From Entrophospora sp. SA101 (taxonomy: Eukaryota; Glomeromycota; Glomeromycetes; Entrophosporales; Entrophosporaceae), in the NCBI GenBank assembly GCA_958430865.1, contig CAUDNR010000384.1:1-29432 (forward strand): a stretch of DNA of 29,432 nt, given 5' to 3'. The translations under genes were made by a program, and so were the position numbers. The first letter of the stretch is position 1, and the number at the start of each line of letters is the position of its first letter. The notes below the pieces were generated by a model. That model did no database searches. It was given only the letters and a program-made list of their open reading frames with translations, and had not been told where the DNA came from. This document shows positions 1 through 10,177 of this stretch, in pieces.

Positions 1-1130
1 AGAATAAATGATTTAAATAATAATAATAATATGATGGCGAGAAATAGAACTATTTCAACAGAGTCAAGTTCATCTTCACCTGCACCAAAAGGGTTTTCAA
101 TAGATCAAGATTTAACTGATGATGAAAGGAGTAAACCAAATAATTATAAAAATGGTTTACCAATTGAAATAATTCAATTCAATGGGAAATTCTTGGTTAG
201 TATTCATCCATCAACCCATTCATTTATTTGTTACTTGTTTGTTATTTATTTGTCAAATTCTTATTTTAAGCTGCTGATTAGTTTATTGTTTAATTTTATT
301 TTTGCTTAGACAAGGACTACAAAACACAAAATTCAAATAAATATTAGTGATGAAAGAATGGTAAAGTTGGCAGATGAGTGGCAATGGATAACAAAAAATC
401 AAATGGTATAATTGGATTATTTTTTGGGAAATAATATTAATGGAATTAATTTATTTAATAAAAAAGAACCAAACAATCCTTATTTATTTCACAATATTTG
501 TAGTTGGTAATTCCACTACCATGTGGCAAGACAGTGAATCATATTTTAGATGAATTTTTGGAGTATAAAATGGAAAAATTTGGTGGGAATAAATCACCAG
601 GATCTAATTTAAAGAGAACAACGCAAGAATGTGAATTGATGGAAACAATTGACGGAATTAAAATATATTTCAATGAAGTACTTCCAATATCTTTGTTATA
701 TCGATTTGAACGACAACAATATGTGGAACTTGTTGATAGATATCCTGATCACCAACCAGCTTCTATTTATGGAGCAGAACATTTAATGAGACTAATTGGT
801 AATAATGTGTATATATTTGAGTTGCTGGTTATAACTATTATTGACTTTCGAATATTTTTTTAGTGAAATTACCTGCCTTAGTAAGTAAAGTTCAGATGAA
901 AGAAGAAAAAGCACAACAAATTCAAGAAGTATTTCAAGAACTTTATTGGTAAACTTATATAATTATATCAATCTAATCTAATATAAATTATAATCATAAT
1001 GATAATTAATAATTATTATATTTATTGTTATAATAATAATAGTTTTATGGAAGAACATTCTAATGAATATTTCATTAAAAGTTATAGTTATGCCACTCCT
1101 GCTTATATCAGAGTAATATGGGAGTATTAA
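1..1130 (+). CDS. EAF3: EAF3/MRG15-type chromatin protein, 3' part (MRG domain), 5' end outside window
   Basis: Spliced gene open at the left edge. Exons read as 1-195, 310-405, 504-798, 864-948 and 1043-1130, all with GT-AG introns and continuous frame, giving 252 visible residues. After a Ser/Asn-rich linker the protein has the MRG-domain signature: INISDERMVKLADEW, then IPLPCGKTVNHILDEF, LYRFERQQYVEL, SIYGAEHLMRL, IVKLPALVSKV, and a C-terminal YATPAYIRVIWEY. Family knowledge: Eaf3/MRG15 proteins pair an N-terminal chromodomain that reads H3K36 methylation with an MRG domain that docks partners in the NuA4 acetyltransferase and Rpd3S deacetylase complexes. The chromodomain should lie upstream of base 1. 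No frameshifts or internal stops occur in the spliced frame, so the gene looks intact. The family call is firm; the complexes are inferred from homology. Confidence 0.92.
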
Positions 1131-1371
1131 ATCAATAAATATTGGCTTATCAATTGATTTATTTATTATTGAAGATTAGAAATATTAGAATATTAAATAG
1201 AAGTATAATAATGAACGTTTAATTTCAGGGGTCGAAATTGTTAAACACTTAATAGTGCCCCTATTATTATTTAGTAATTTTCAAGGAAATACCGGAATTA
1301 CTTAATATAAATTTTATTTAATTAACTTATGTATTTATTCATTGTTATAATGTATAATTCTGCAATAGATT

Positions 1372-1445
1372 GGATCCGTCCAAAAAAACCTTACCCGGAT
1401 CACACGTCAGGCAAACCTACAGGTTACCCGGGTGGTTTATGGATC
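1372..1445. repeat. short inverted-repeat block
   Basis: A GC-richer island in AT-rich DNA. The left arm begins GGATCC and runs through AAACC to ACCCGG; the right arm is CCGGGTGGTTTATGGATC, whose complement begins GATCC, then AAACC and ACCCGG. The arms match imperfectly, with a few inserted bases, and enclose about 30 nt. It may be a remnant of a repeat family; no target duplication is visible. Confidence 0.3.
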
Positions 1446-1963
1446 TTTCTATATATTAATATTAATATGGGCTTAATATTTACACAATCAATAGATAAAA
1501 ATAATTTTTATCTATTGGTCCCAAACTTTGCAATATAAATTATTTTTTTTTACAAACAATAACTGATTCATTATTTCATGCCTTAAACATGTTCTCTTAG
1601 AGGTAACAAAATTTCTTGCATAAGAAAAAAAACACTTGCATGGAACAGAAGTGGCAGGAATCAATAAGTATTTATGCGTAATTCTACTAAAAATGGGAAA
1701 AGGGTTTGATTGTTCTCCCACCATTGATAAACATAAATTCTTTCGGATTGAATTGGAGTTATCATTTCATTTAAGTAATTATCTATTATCAAGGATAATA
1801 TGTTAATATAAATTTGAAACAAAAATCATACATAAGAAACAATTGATGAAAAAGAATCAAAAATCTCTTAATTGTTAATTAATAAAAATAAAAGAGATAT
1901 CAAATTGATAGCATCATTGCAAGTAGATTAATCATTGAAAACCCTTTAAGAACCATAGTTGTA

Positions 1964-2086
1964 ATCAGTGTATGGAATTCAGTTGGGGAGATAGTGCAAT
2001 ATAAAAACCAGCAAAATAGTAAATTTATTTAATAACAAAAAACATGCACAACTAAATTTGCATTATGGCAAATTTCATACACTGGT
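1964..2086. mobile_element. probable Tc1/mariner-like MITE
   Basis: The left end reads ATCAGTGTATGGAATTC after a TA (1962-1963). The right end, reverse-complemented, reads ACCAGTGTATGAAATTT and is followed by TA (2087-2088). The arms differ at only a few positions over about 17 bp and the element is about 123 bp with no coding capacity. TA flanks with short terminal inverted repeats are the usual signature of Tc1/mariner-derived miniature elements. The call rests on this structure alone. Confidence 0.4.
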
Positions 2087-2939
2087 TATAATGGATACTT
2101 AAACATATTATGTTCAAAAGGAATCATAAATTAGCATTTTAGAAAACCACAAATATTATGGATAGGCTAATTTATTATTATCTTTCTTCCGCCTGGGTCA
2201 CCCAGATGCACCCAACCTGGTTCCAATTTAAGTACAGGATTCCTTATGAGCAGTGGAATTTACATATTGAACAACTGTCAGATCAATTTGCCTTACAAAA
2301 AGTTTAGATACCTATTTCCTACTTATTTCCCACAAAACATACTTAAATCAAAAAAGATGGTTCATTAATTATTTGCAAAATATGTATGAATATACTTATT
2401 TTACAATTAAAACATTCTTATTTTTTACAGTAATAGGAATGTAGATATCCTATTATACATTTAAAATATACCTAATAATTCTTTAAACATACTTATTTTC
2501 TCGATTTTGTAATTTACTTTATATATCCTTAAAACATACTTGAATTGAAATATATACAAATAATAAAATTATTCTTTTTGCATCCAAATAATTGACCAAT
2601 TTCACTTCTGATAAATGAATGTAGATGACTAAATAACAATGATTTATTTAATTACACAACAAGGTGATGAAGGCCAGGACGCAAAATCCTCCATTTGATC
2701 TGCAGGTACGTCACACAACCAATATTTTTTTTTGTTTACATAAAATGAAAACTACATCTTGAAACTATTAAAAAAAAAATCAAAAGAGAGTATATAATAA
2801 CAGTTGACTTATGAACTAACAATATATGGATCTTTGAGTAATATATTTAGAAATGTTGATTTAATTTATTTCGCTCACTCATTCATCTATTCATTAACTA
2901 AAAGAAAATGTGTAACTTCAAAAAACATATAATGGGGAG

Positions 2940-3470
2940 TAGTAGATAATGAATAATATTATTACTAATAATTTATTGTATATAACATCATATAATATTT
3001 GTTTTTTTCAAAAAAACAGATCTACCAATTAAATAATGGGATTGGATTATTGTTCAAAGCATTTAATGGTAATAATAATATATCAATTACTAATAATAAT
3101 TCTTTACGAGGTTTACTATTATTGATATTGTTACGTATGCAACCCAAAGTATAACTGATTTATTATTATGGCTTATTACATGGTAAGTAATAGTAATAAT
3201 ATTAATTTATTGTATAACATTGTATTAACAGGTTTATTATTATGGTTTATTGCTGTTATTATGCACGCGACCATCAAAGGTAAGTAATAATATATTACTA
3301 ATAACATATAATTCATATATAACATTGTATTAATATTTCTTTTTTCCAAAACGGGTTCATTATTATTGTTATGCACATGATCATCAAAAACAAGTAATTA
3401 TTTAATTATTTATTATTTTTATTATTGTATTAATATTTCTTTCATCCCATAGTTAAACAATGGGTCATTT
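2940..3470. repeat. degenerate tandem array of exon-like and intron-like units
   Basis: Three to four diverged copies of a roughly 100-200 nt pattern. One part is exon-like, starting GGTTTA(C/T)TATTATT and ending near a run such as ATGCACGCGACCATCAAAG. The other part is AT-rich, starts GTAAGTAATA (3181, 3280) and contains TATAACATTGTATTAA and a T-rich tract. Translated, the exon-like copies give related hydrophobic peptides (GLLLLILLRMQPK, GLLLWFIAVIMHATIK). No open gene can be assembled. They may be remnants of repeated exons or simply low-complexity drift. Confidence 0.35.
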
Positions 3471-3648
3471 TCACACAAAAAAATTAGATTATTAATTATC
3501 ATCATTATTATTGCTATTTAAGTATAGTTCAAGTATGAAATAAGTAAGTAGAAAATAAATGGAAAAATAAATGCTTATTTTCTACTTAAATTTGCAAGAA
3601 ACGAGAATGTTTTAAATGTCTTTCCATAATAGTCAAAATGCGCTTTAA

Positions 3649-3843
3649 ATTACACTTGAAGTGTGCAAACTTTGCATAGGGTCTGATAGCATCAAAAATT
3701 CTGGTCTATCAGAGTCTGCAAAATTAGTATGTCTGGCACATTGGAATCGAGATGTTAATGCCTCCCATAACATAAGGAACTTTTTTTTGCACACGAACAC
3801 TTATGGAGAGAGGTCTGATCCATTTATAAGGGGGACTCACTGA
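3649..3843 (+). pseudogene. Fanzor/TnpB-like nuclease, C-terminal remnant
   Basis: A 64-residue open stretch just after a stop codon. It contains a CKLC pair, then VCLAHWNRDVNASHNIRN. The W-N-R-D-x-N-A-x-x-N-I block after a zinc-ribbon-like cysteine pair is the hallmark of the last RuvC motif and zinc-ribbon region of TnpB and its eukaryotic relatives (Fanzor). The usual second CxxC is CLAH here. No upstream RuvC or guide-binding region is recognisable, and upstream frames are broken. A GTG opens the frame but no initiator ATG is present. I read this as the decayed tail of a Fanzor-type gene carried by a transposon. An unrelated zinc-ribbon protein is the main alternative. Confidence 0.5.
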
Positions 3844-3971
3844 CCTCTCTGCTGCCATTTTAACTGTGGCAGGATATGTCTAGCTAGCGGCAGCAGCAGC
3901 AGTGATGACTTTCTATGGATTTTATATGTATAAATAAATATAAAATATATAAATATAAATTTATTTGTATT

Positions 3972-4538
3972 ATGGAAATAATACTTCGTGTGGGAATTCT
4001 TGCTGCGAGAGATTTAGCACCAACGTAAGTATTATGTAATTTAATATTTGCACTCAACATTTACGGTTCATTCAAAAAAGACTATCTTTTTTATAATGAC
4101 AAAGAATGGATTCTCATACCCGTACGCAGTTATCAGAGTAGAAAGTAAAAAATATGAGACTCCAGTGATTAAAAAAATTTAAGTCCAGTTTGGGACGCTA
4201 CATTTGATTTTAAAATATCAGAATTTAACATACCAACTTGTATTATAATAACTGTATGGAATCAAGACAGGTTATCAAGAGATTATTTGGTGAGGTTAGC
4301 GTACCAATCAAGCGAATATTCACTCGTAATAATGGTGGTTTGAATGATGGACAACCAAGAACCTATGAAGATCCCTAAGAAATCAATCCTCTACAAAGTA
4401 AATCATCAAAAAATGAAATCGGAAGGTATAGTATTGAAATTTGGTATTGTTAATGATAACAATAAGAATGAAGATTTATATTATTTATAGGATCAACTTT
4501 ATAGCTATGTAAAAGATGGTCGGAGAAAATTAAAATAA
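3972..4538 (+). pseudogene. C2-domain protein pseudogene
   Basis: The first exon from ATG reads MEIILRVGILAARDLAPT and ends at a GTAAGT donor (4025). From about 4103 the frames give NGFSYPYAVIRVESKKYE, LSPVWDATFDFKISEF, ITVWNQDRLSRDYL and GEVSVPIKRIFTRNN. These are the ordered blocks of a C2 domain, a Ca2+/phospholipid-binding beta sandwich. The blocks sit in different frames: there are breaks near 4105, 4182 and 4292, an in-frame stop at 4376, another frame break near 4425, and a TAG at 4489 just before DQLYSYVKDG. The acceptor of the first intron also looks decayed. The gene is therefore dead or a badly broken copy. C2 domains of this kind occur in fungal phosphatidylserine decarboxylases and other membrane-associated enzymes; no catalytic domain follows, so the parent family is not settled. 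Confidence 0.75.
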
Positions 4539-4773
4539 TAATTTTTAATTTATTAATTAATAATAATAATCACTTAATTTAATTTCTCATATATATTATA
4601 TAACATTATTTCATGTATAATTTATATCCAATTAAATAAAAAACAAATATTGTGATATATCGAGTTTTAATAAGTGTTTGAGAATTATATTAATTTATAA
4701 TCATTTTTTGGAAATTGAAACTATTTTTTATATGTAACTAATCTGCAAAAGTTGATATCACAAGGCTCCCCTT

Positions 4774-4782
4774 TATATAAAA
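4774..4782 (+). promoter_or_regulatory. candidate TATA box of the LRR gene
   Basis: TATATAAAA lies 55-63 bp upstream of the ATG at 4837, preceded by a short C-rich patch and followed by a poly-A leader. The position suits a core promoter element. In AT-rich DNA such strings are common, so this is only a candidate. The duplicated copy downstream does not include it. Confidence 0.35.
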
Positions 4783-4836
4783 TTACTTTTCACCAGAAAA
4801 AAAAAAAAAAAATTTAGAAAATAAATTTTTTCAAAA

Positions 4837-7185
4837 ATGAGCAACAATAATACTACAACAAATGTTACTGGTGATCAATTCATTCGTACGCTAGCTCAAT
4901 TCATTCGTATTAACGAACGAAAAATAACTATACAAAACCCACAACAACAGTCCACAACAAATCCTTCGAGTCATTTATTAGGTAGTAGAAAGTCAGAAAG
5001 TAGTTTTGGTAGTAGTTTCGGTATACCAAATTTCTGGTCTATTTCTGCTGCTATTACTAATTCTTACATGAAATCTCCAACCACAACTGCCTCAACAACC
5101 CCTACTTCTCCCATCAGCCCTGTAAGCAATAATATTTCAAAAAAAACTGGATTTGTTACACTTGATCCTCACCATTTATATTATTTACTGGCAAGATTTC
5201 ATGATCTAGGGTTCGATGTTGGTGTTTTTGAGACAATTATGAATTTTGATAATAAAGACATAGATTTTGATGCTAACGATTCATCATGGGAAACTGCTTC
5301 AATTGCCTCAAACAATTCAATGAATTCGATGTCATCTGCCATGTCTTCATTATCTTTAATCTCGGGTTGGCAAGGTTGGTCTAATGCAGCTCAAAAACAC
5401 GAGAATATACCAATTAAAAACGAGGTTTACTACGTCTACAAAAGTTTCACTAAACTCACCAGTTTAAAACTTTGTTCAACAATCAACAATAAAGGAATTG
5501 AAGGTTTTGGTACTAATAATAATAATGACAATAATGACGGCAATGTTGGCGTTAGTGTTGATAATGTTGATGGCATTAATTGGCCTTTAGGTGGTATATT
5601 GTCAATGACCCTGTTTAAAAATTTGAAATATTTAGAAATTAATGGATTGTCGCCAAAAGCTTTTGATGGTTGGGATATTCTACAAGAGAAATTGGAAATT
5701 TTAACTTTAACTAAAAGTTCAATTGATGATATTACTGAATTATTTATTGATCTTGTAGCTGATGGGTATAAAAAAAGAACCAAAAAGATAAAAGCAACAT
5801 CAGCATCAGAAGAAGAAGAAGAAGAAGAAGAAGAAGAAGACGATGGTGGTAATGGTAGCGCTGAAGAAAACGGCGATGATGATAAAGAAATTACTATTAA
5901 TCGTAAAACTGTCATTAAAAAAAAAAACAATGATTATGATGATGATGTAGTTGCACCATTGAAAATTTGGAAAAATCTTCGACAAGTTAATTTATCAGAT
6001 AATGCACTGACGTTTATTCCCAATGAACCACTTATCTACATTGCAAAATGTACACATATTGATCTATCAAACAATCTGCTGATTGCAATTCCATCTGGAT
6101 TGTCACAGCTGTATAATTTACAATATTTGAATCTTAGTAATAACATGATTGAAACAATAACAGGTATTTACAAAATACTTGGAAATGTGACGAAATTGGA
6201 TCTGAGAAACAATAGAATAGAGAATTTGTGTGGTTTGGAAAGATTATATTCACTGGAATATGTTGACGTTAGAGAAAATCAATTGACCGATTGGGCTGAA
6301 GCTACTCGAATGACTGAACTGCCTGAGATGAAGCAAATTTACGTTGATGGTAATCCATTCACAAGATATGAGACTAATTACAGGATTAATATTTTTAAAG
6401 CATTTAAAGAAAACAATAAAGATATTATTTTGGATGGAACAGCACCTACTTATATTGAAAGAAGATCTCTCCCATCAAATGCAAATTCACCATCAAATCA
6501 AAAATTCCCTTTTGCCATTCTAAGCAATGAAAATCCTCTGTCCAGTCCCAATAGTTCAAATGATGAACAACATCAGCAACGCAATAATAATTTGCCAGTT
6601 ATAAGACATAAAAAAAGTCAGAAATTTCATAAAAGAGTTGTTGACTTGGATGGAGATAACCAAAATAAGAATAGTGATAATAGTGAGGTTGCAGAAGTTT
6701 TGTTTGATTCGCCTATCTTAAGTAGAACAAAATCAAACAAAAATAAGAAAAAGAAAAAAACCTCCGAGGAGATTACAGCAAAAGCTAAAGTACCATTACC
6801 AAAACATCGAGCTGTTGAAATTGAAAAGGCAATAGCAGCTGATAACTCCAAATCACATAAAAGAAGATCAGTGAATAAACGTCAAAATACCACGCCAGAT
6901 TTTTCATCAACAAAAAAAACACCAACATCACCATTATCATCACCACATAGTGATTCAGAAACCATTTCATCACCTACAATCGGTGAAGCAATAGAGTATA
7001 GAAAGAAGATTGAAGAGTTACGTAAAGAGGGTGGATCTTCTTGGCTAACTATTTTAAATGAGATGGAATATAATAATAATAATATAAATGGTATTTTACA
7101 TTCAAGACAAAGATCAGAAAATCAACCACCAAAATTGAAGGCTATTGTTGATCAAGTTATAACTGCAAACTCCAGAAATTATTAA
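4837..7185 (+). CDS. conserved fungal leucine-rich-repeat protein, full-length copy
   Basis: Single-exon gene of 782 residues. The N-terminus has a helical block (QFIRTLAQFIRINERK) and a second conserved block (TLDPHHLYYLLARFHDLG). A Ser/Asn-rich stretch follows, then a run with LRR-like spacing (FKNLKYLEINGLSP), an acidic tract of ten Glu codons (5809-5838), and canonical LRRs at about residues 370-510 (WKNLRQVNLSDNALTFIP, THIDLSNNLL, YLNLSNNMIE, KLDLRNNRIE). A cap-like end (IYVDGNPF, then DIILDGTAPTYIERR) precedes a basic, low-complexity tail. This order resembles an uncharacterised LRR family that I know from many fungi; some similarity to nischarin/STK11IP-type scaffolds is possible but unproven. 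It is probably a protein-binding scaffold; no enzyme motif, signal peptide or membrane segment is seen. Residues 169-782 are duplicated at 25925-27769. It is convergent with the AP180 gene, 722 bp apart. Confidence 0.88.
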   Translation: MSNNNTTTNVTGDQFIRTLAQFIRINERKITIQNPQQQSTTNPSSHLLGSRKSESSFGSSFGIPNFWSISAAITNSYMKSPTTTASTTPTSPISPVSNNISKKTGFVTLDPHHLYYLLARFHDLGFDVGVFETIMNFDNKDIDFDANDSSWETASIASNNSMNSMSSAMSSLSLISGWQGWSNAAQKHENIPIKNEVYYVYKSFTKLTSLKLCSTINNKGIEGFGTNNNNDNNDGNVGVSVDNVDGINWPLGGILSMTLFKNLKYLEINGLSPKAFDGWDILQEKLEILTLTKSSIDDITELFIDLVADGYKKRTKKIKATSASEEEEEEEEEEDDGGNGSAEENGDDDKEITINRKTVIKKKNNDYDDDVVAPLKIWKNLRQVNLSDNALTFIPNEPLIYIAKCTHIDLSNNLLIAIPSGLSQLYNLQYLNLSNNMIETITGIYKILGNVTKLDLRNNRIENLCGLERLYSLEYVDVRENQLTDWAEATRMTELPEMKQIYVDGNPFTRYETNYRINIFKAFKENNKDIILDGTAPTYIERRSLPSNANSPSNQKFPFAILSNENPLSSPNSSNDEQHQQRNNNLPVIRHKKSQKFHKRVVDLDGDNQNKNSDNSEVAEVLFDSPILSRTKSNKNKKKKKTSEEITAKAKVPLPKHRAVEIEKAIAADNSKSHKRRSVNKRQNTTPDFSSTKKTPTSPLSSPHSDSETISSPTIGEAIEYRKKIEELRKEGGSSWLTILNEMEYNNNNINGILHSRQRSENQPPKLKAIVDQVITANSRNY

Positions 7186-8631
7186 AATAATTTAGAATGT
7201 AGATTGTGATTGGTTGATAAGTAGAAGTTAACTTGAAGATAAAGAATTGATTTAAATGATTTTTTGTCACTTTAATTGGCTAATTTATTAATGGTGGTGA
7301 AGTAGTTATAATATATATTTATATTTATACATATGTATTTTTATTATGAATGAATTAATTAATTCTTTATTTTTTTTTTAATTTGTTTATGGTTTTAGAA
7401 TAACAACAATTATAGTTAATCTATAAATTTGTTCATTTTGTATATAATATATATTAAACTGTATAGGATTATTTAAGATATTTATTATTAATATTATTAT
7501 TATTATTATTATTATTATTTATTTATTTTATTTTTAGGTTGATGAATGGATGATGGAATCAGAATAACAAATGGAAGGTATTGAATTGAGTCGTGGGTTA
7601 TTTTGAGAGTTTATAAATTATTGTTAATTAATTAACAAATAACGCAACATTTAGATTTTTTGTCCATTACTATTTTTATTTTTATTTATTTTTTACTATA
7701 TAAATATTTTATATAAAATATTTTTTTAATATAATCTAATTTTATTGATTTTGTCTATACATTATTTAATGTTTATTTTTTAATGTAAAAAATGATATTC
7801 ATTAGATTATTTATTAGATTAATAAATAGATGTTATTAATATAAATAATATAAATAATATAAAAATTTTACTTTATTGTCATTTCATCAATCAATTAATT
7901 TGATTGATTAAAGTAAGAGTTGATGATTTGAAGAAAATTGAGGATCAGGTGACGATGATGTGTTTAAAGAATTTATGTTAAAATTTGTTGGTGTTGTTGC
8001 TTTGTCATTTTGAGAAAAAATTGATTTTCTAAATGGATTATTATCTGATGAATGTGATGATAACAATAATGATGGGAATGTTGATGATGGTGACATTAAT
8101 GATAATGATGTTGATGGTTGATGGATATTAGGTGAAACTAGTAAATTTTGTTGGTGCGCTAATGAAGCAAATGGATTGCTATTATTAATACCAGTAATTA
8201 TATTATCATTAGTATTAGAAGTAAGCGTGGAATAAGAAGTAGGAGAAAGTTGTCCAAAAGGGTTATGAGGTGAAAAATTTGTTGCTGTTGTTTGCTGTTG
8301 TATTGGTTGTTGATCCTGAAACAACATTGAAGCACGGAATGGATTTGTATCAGATGTAGCAGGTGATAATGATGACGGAGTTACAGAGATATGATTTAAA
8401 ATTAATTGTTGTTGATTAATAATAGGAGAATGATGTTGTTGTTGTAAAACCAATGGATTTTGTGTGTTTAAGAATGGATTTGTAGCTGTAGTGGCAGTAG
8501 TAGAGATAATAGTGTTATGTCTTCCTAACGAATTATTATTATCGATGAATTGATTATCAAAACGTAAGGTTTGTTCATTTCCAATATCAGAAGAAAAATT
8601 TATAAACTCTATTTGGTTATTGTTAGCAGAA
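5341..8631. repeat. 3,291-bp segmental duplication, copy A (matches 25925-29215)
   Basis: Every position examined in 5341-8631 matches the base 20,584 further on, with no length change. This includes the (GAA)10 tract, homopolymers and the (ATT)n microsatellite near 7493-7520, which would normally diverge first. The boundaries are sharp: 5340 is c where the other copy has t, and 8632 is g where the other has a. This copy is the parent, because it sits inside two complete genes (LRR codon 169 onward, and most of the last AP180 exon), whereas the other copy is flanked by unrelated DNA. Confidence 0.95.
7186..7907. other. intergenic region between convergent genes
   Basis: 3' flanks of the LRR and AP180 genes. 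Very AT-rich, with an (ATT)n microsatellite at about 7493-7520 and several poly-T runs that could serve as polyadenylation context. A perfect 7-bp stem with a 5-nt loop (CAATCAA/TTGATTG, 7888-7906) lies directly after the AP180 stop. No gene is seen. The whole interval is repeated at 27770-28491. Confidence 0.7.
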
Positions 8632-10177
8632 GAAGTTTTCGAAGTAGTAGTTGTTGTTGATGTTGTATCCTTTTTGCTTGAAGGTATTATATTACCATCA
8701 TTATTGATGGAAGAGATAGTAGAGGTGGATTTTGTTGTAGATTTTGTTGAAGATTTATTCTTATTACCTTTTTCTTTTTGCATACGCTCATATTCTCGCC
8801 TATTTGCTTCAAATTTTGGATCTTCAGCATAATCTTGCAATGCAATTGTCAATGAAACTGGCGCCTAATATAATAAAAAAAAAAATTACAGAAAATAAAT
8901 TTAAATTTAAATGCATATATGTATAAACATGTTGTCGTACACACACACACACACACATTCATATATATAATAACTTACATGTTTCAAGTTAGGTATGCTG
9001 AATCCAAGTGCGAATTCTAATTTTTGAGCATCTTTTAGATAACTGACAACCTTTTCAGTTTGTTTCACAAACTTTTTATAAATTTCTAATCCATCTCTTG
9101 CGTCTATTTGTGACATACTAATAAATTGATCTATATATGTGTGTAGAAAATATGTGGGATTAATAATTGTTATCAAAAGCTTTCTACATAAACCAATAAA
9201 ACAAACAACAAAATTAATCAAACTTATTACACACCTAATACATTAATAACACCTTCATTAATTGTCTCAAAAACTGAAAGTAAATCAGTGACAATAAGTT
9301 TGAATGCTGTCAATGTCACATTATTATCAACTTCATCCAGAAAAAACTAATTAAAATAAACAAATAAATTGATAAGCAAATATATTAATCATATAAATTA
9401 CATATTACACACACATATCTACCTTACAATTTAATAGAGCATCTAGTTGTTGCTGAAGAAATTTCACTACCCGCAAAAGACCTTTGGCAACTGTAAGTTT
9501 CCTTAAATGATTTCTATTATCTGATTTCTTTTCTTTAACAAAATCTATTTTTAACTCTCGGTATACTGAAACCTTTTCTTCCAAGTATGCAGCATATGAA
9601 TGAATATTTTTAGTTTGTTCTGATCCTTTATATTATTATTATTGCAATATTAATTGATATTAATTGAATTTGAAGAATATTAATTTCCAGTAATAATTAA
9701 TAAATTGTTATACCATTGCCTGTTCCTGACTTATCTCTAAACCCTGAAACATTTAAAATACTTGGTCTTCTAACTAAATAATTTAAAACTTGATCTCCAG
9801 CTCCTTTCCTCATTAAAATATGAATTACAATAAGGCTTTTAAATACAATCTTTTTTCAAAAAAAATAATCAATCAGTAATTAAGCAACTAACAATTAACA
9901 ATTTTTATTTTATTGTACTATTATATTGAAACACATACTGTCCAGGAATTTTCTCTTAAACGATGATCTAATGAAATGAATATTGTTTCCAAGTTATCAA
10001 CCCTTGTAGTTGCTGATATGAGAACTATATGAAGGAGTATTTAAATATCAATATATAATATGATTATAGCGAATTTAAATAATTAATGTTCAAAAGATGA
10101 AGAAATTTACCCTCAAGATACTTTTGTTTAGGTGCTGCACATTTAGATTTAGTTGCTCCTTTAACTGCTCTGTCCAT
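7908..10177 (-). CDS. AP180: AP180/CALM-type clathrin assembly protein (ANTH domain, five NPF motifs)
   Basis: Seven exons on the minus strand: 10177-10111, 10024-9939, 9849-9714, 9625-9423, 9346-9235, 9130-8979 and 8864-7908. The frame is continuous and gives 570 residues. The ANTH domain fills about residues 1-270. It has the phosphoinositide-binding pattern GATKSKCAAPKQKYL at the N-terminus, then HRLRENSWTVVFKSLIVIH, LMRKGAGDQVLNYL, NVSGFRDKS, a helical bundle and LEIYKKFVKQTEKVVSYL. The tail is Ser/Thr/Gln-rich with NPF motifs near residues 381, 426, 453, 482 and 528, which bind EH-domain proteins such as Ede1 and Pan1. By family (yeast Yap1801/1802) it recruits clathrin and SNARE cargo to PI(4,5)P2-rich plasma membrane in endocytosis. 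The final intron holds a (CA)n tract at 8939-8956. I see no clear clathrin box. Most of the last exon lies in the duplicated segment. Confidence 0.92.

Larger units (their letters stand above)
1131..3648. other. gene-poor intergenic stretch with decayed repeats
   Basis: About 2.5 kb with no convincing gene. Short open frames (for example at 1329-1538 and 1512-1724) have no family resemblance and no supporting splice structure. It holds a small inverted-repeat block (1372-1445), a mariner-like MITE (1964-2086), a CTGGGT/ACCCAG palindrome near 2195 and a degenerate tandem array (about 2940-3470). An exon-like piece followed by GTACGT (2661-2705) cannot be joined to anything. Confidence 0.6.

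Noticed and set aside
2661..2705. Exon-like segment (KVMKARTQNPPFDLQ) followed by GTACGT
   Set aside because: No upstream or downstream exon with a compatible frame and no recognised family.
5436..5930. Long antisense open frame opposite the LRR gene (and its twin at 26020-26514)
   Set aside because: It mirrors the biased codons of the LRR gene (poly-Ser from GAA repeats) and has no start context or family features.
8620..8926. Plus-strand open frames opposite the AP180 last exon
   Set aside because: Shadows of the Ser/Thr-rich tail; hydrophobic Val/Leu runs come from the complement of ACA/ACT repeats.
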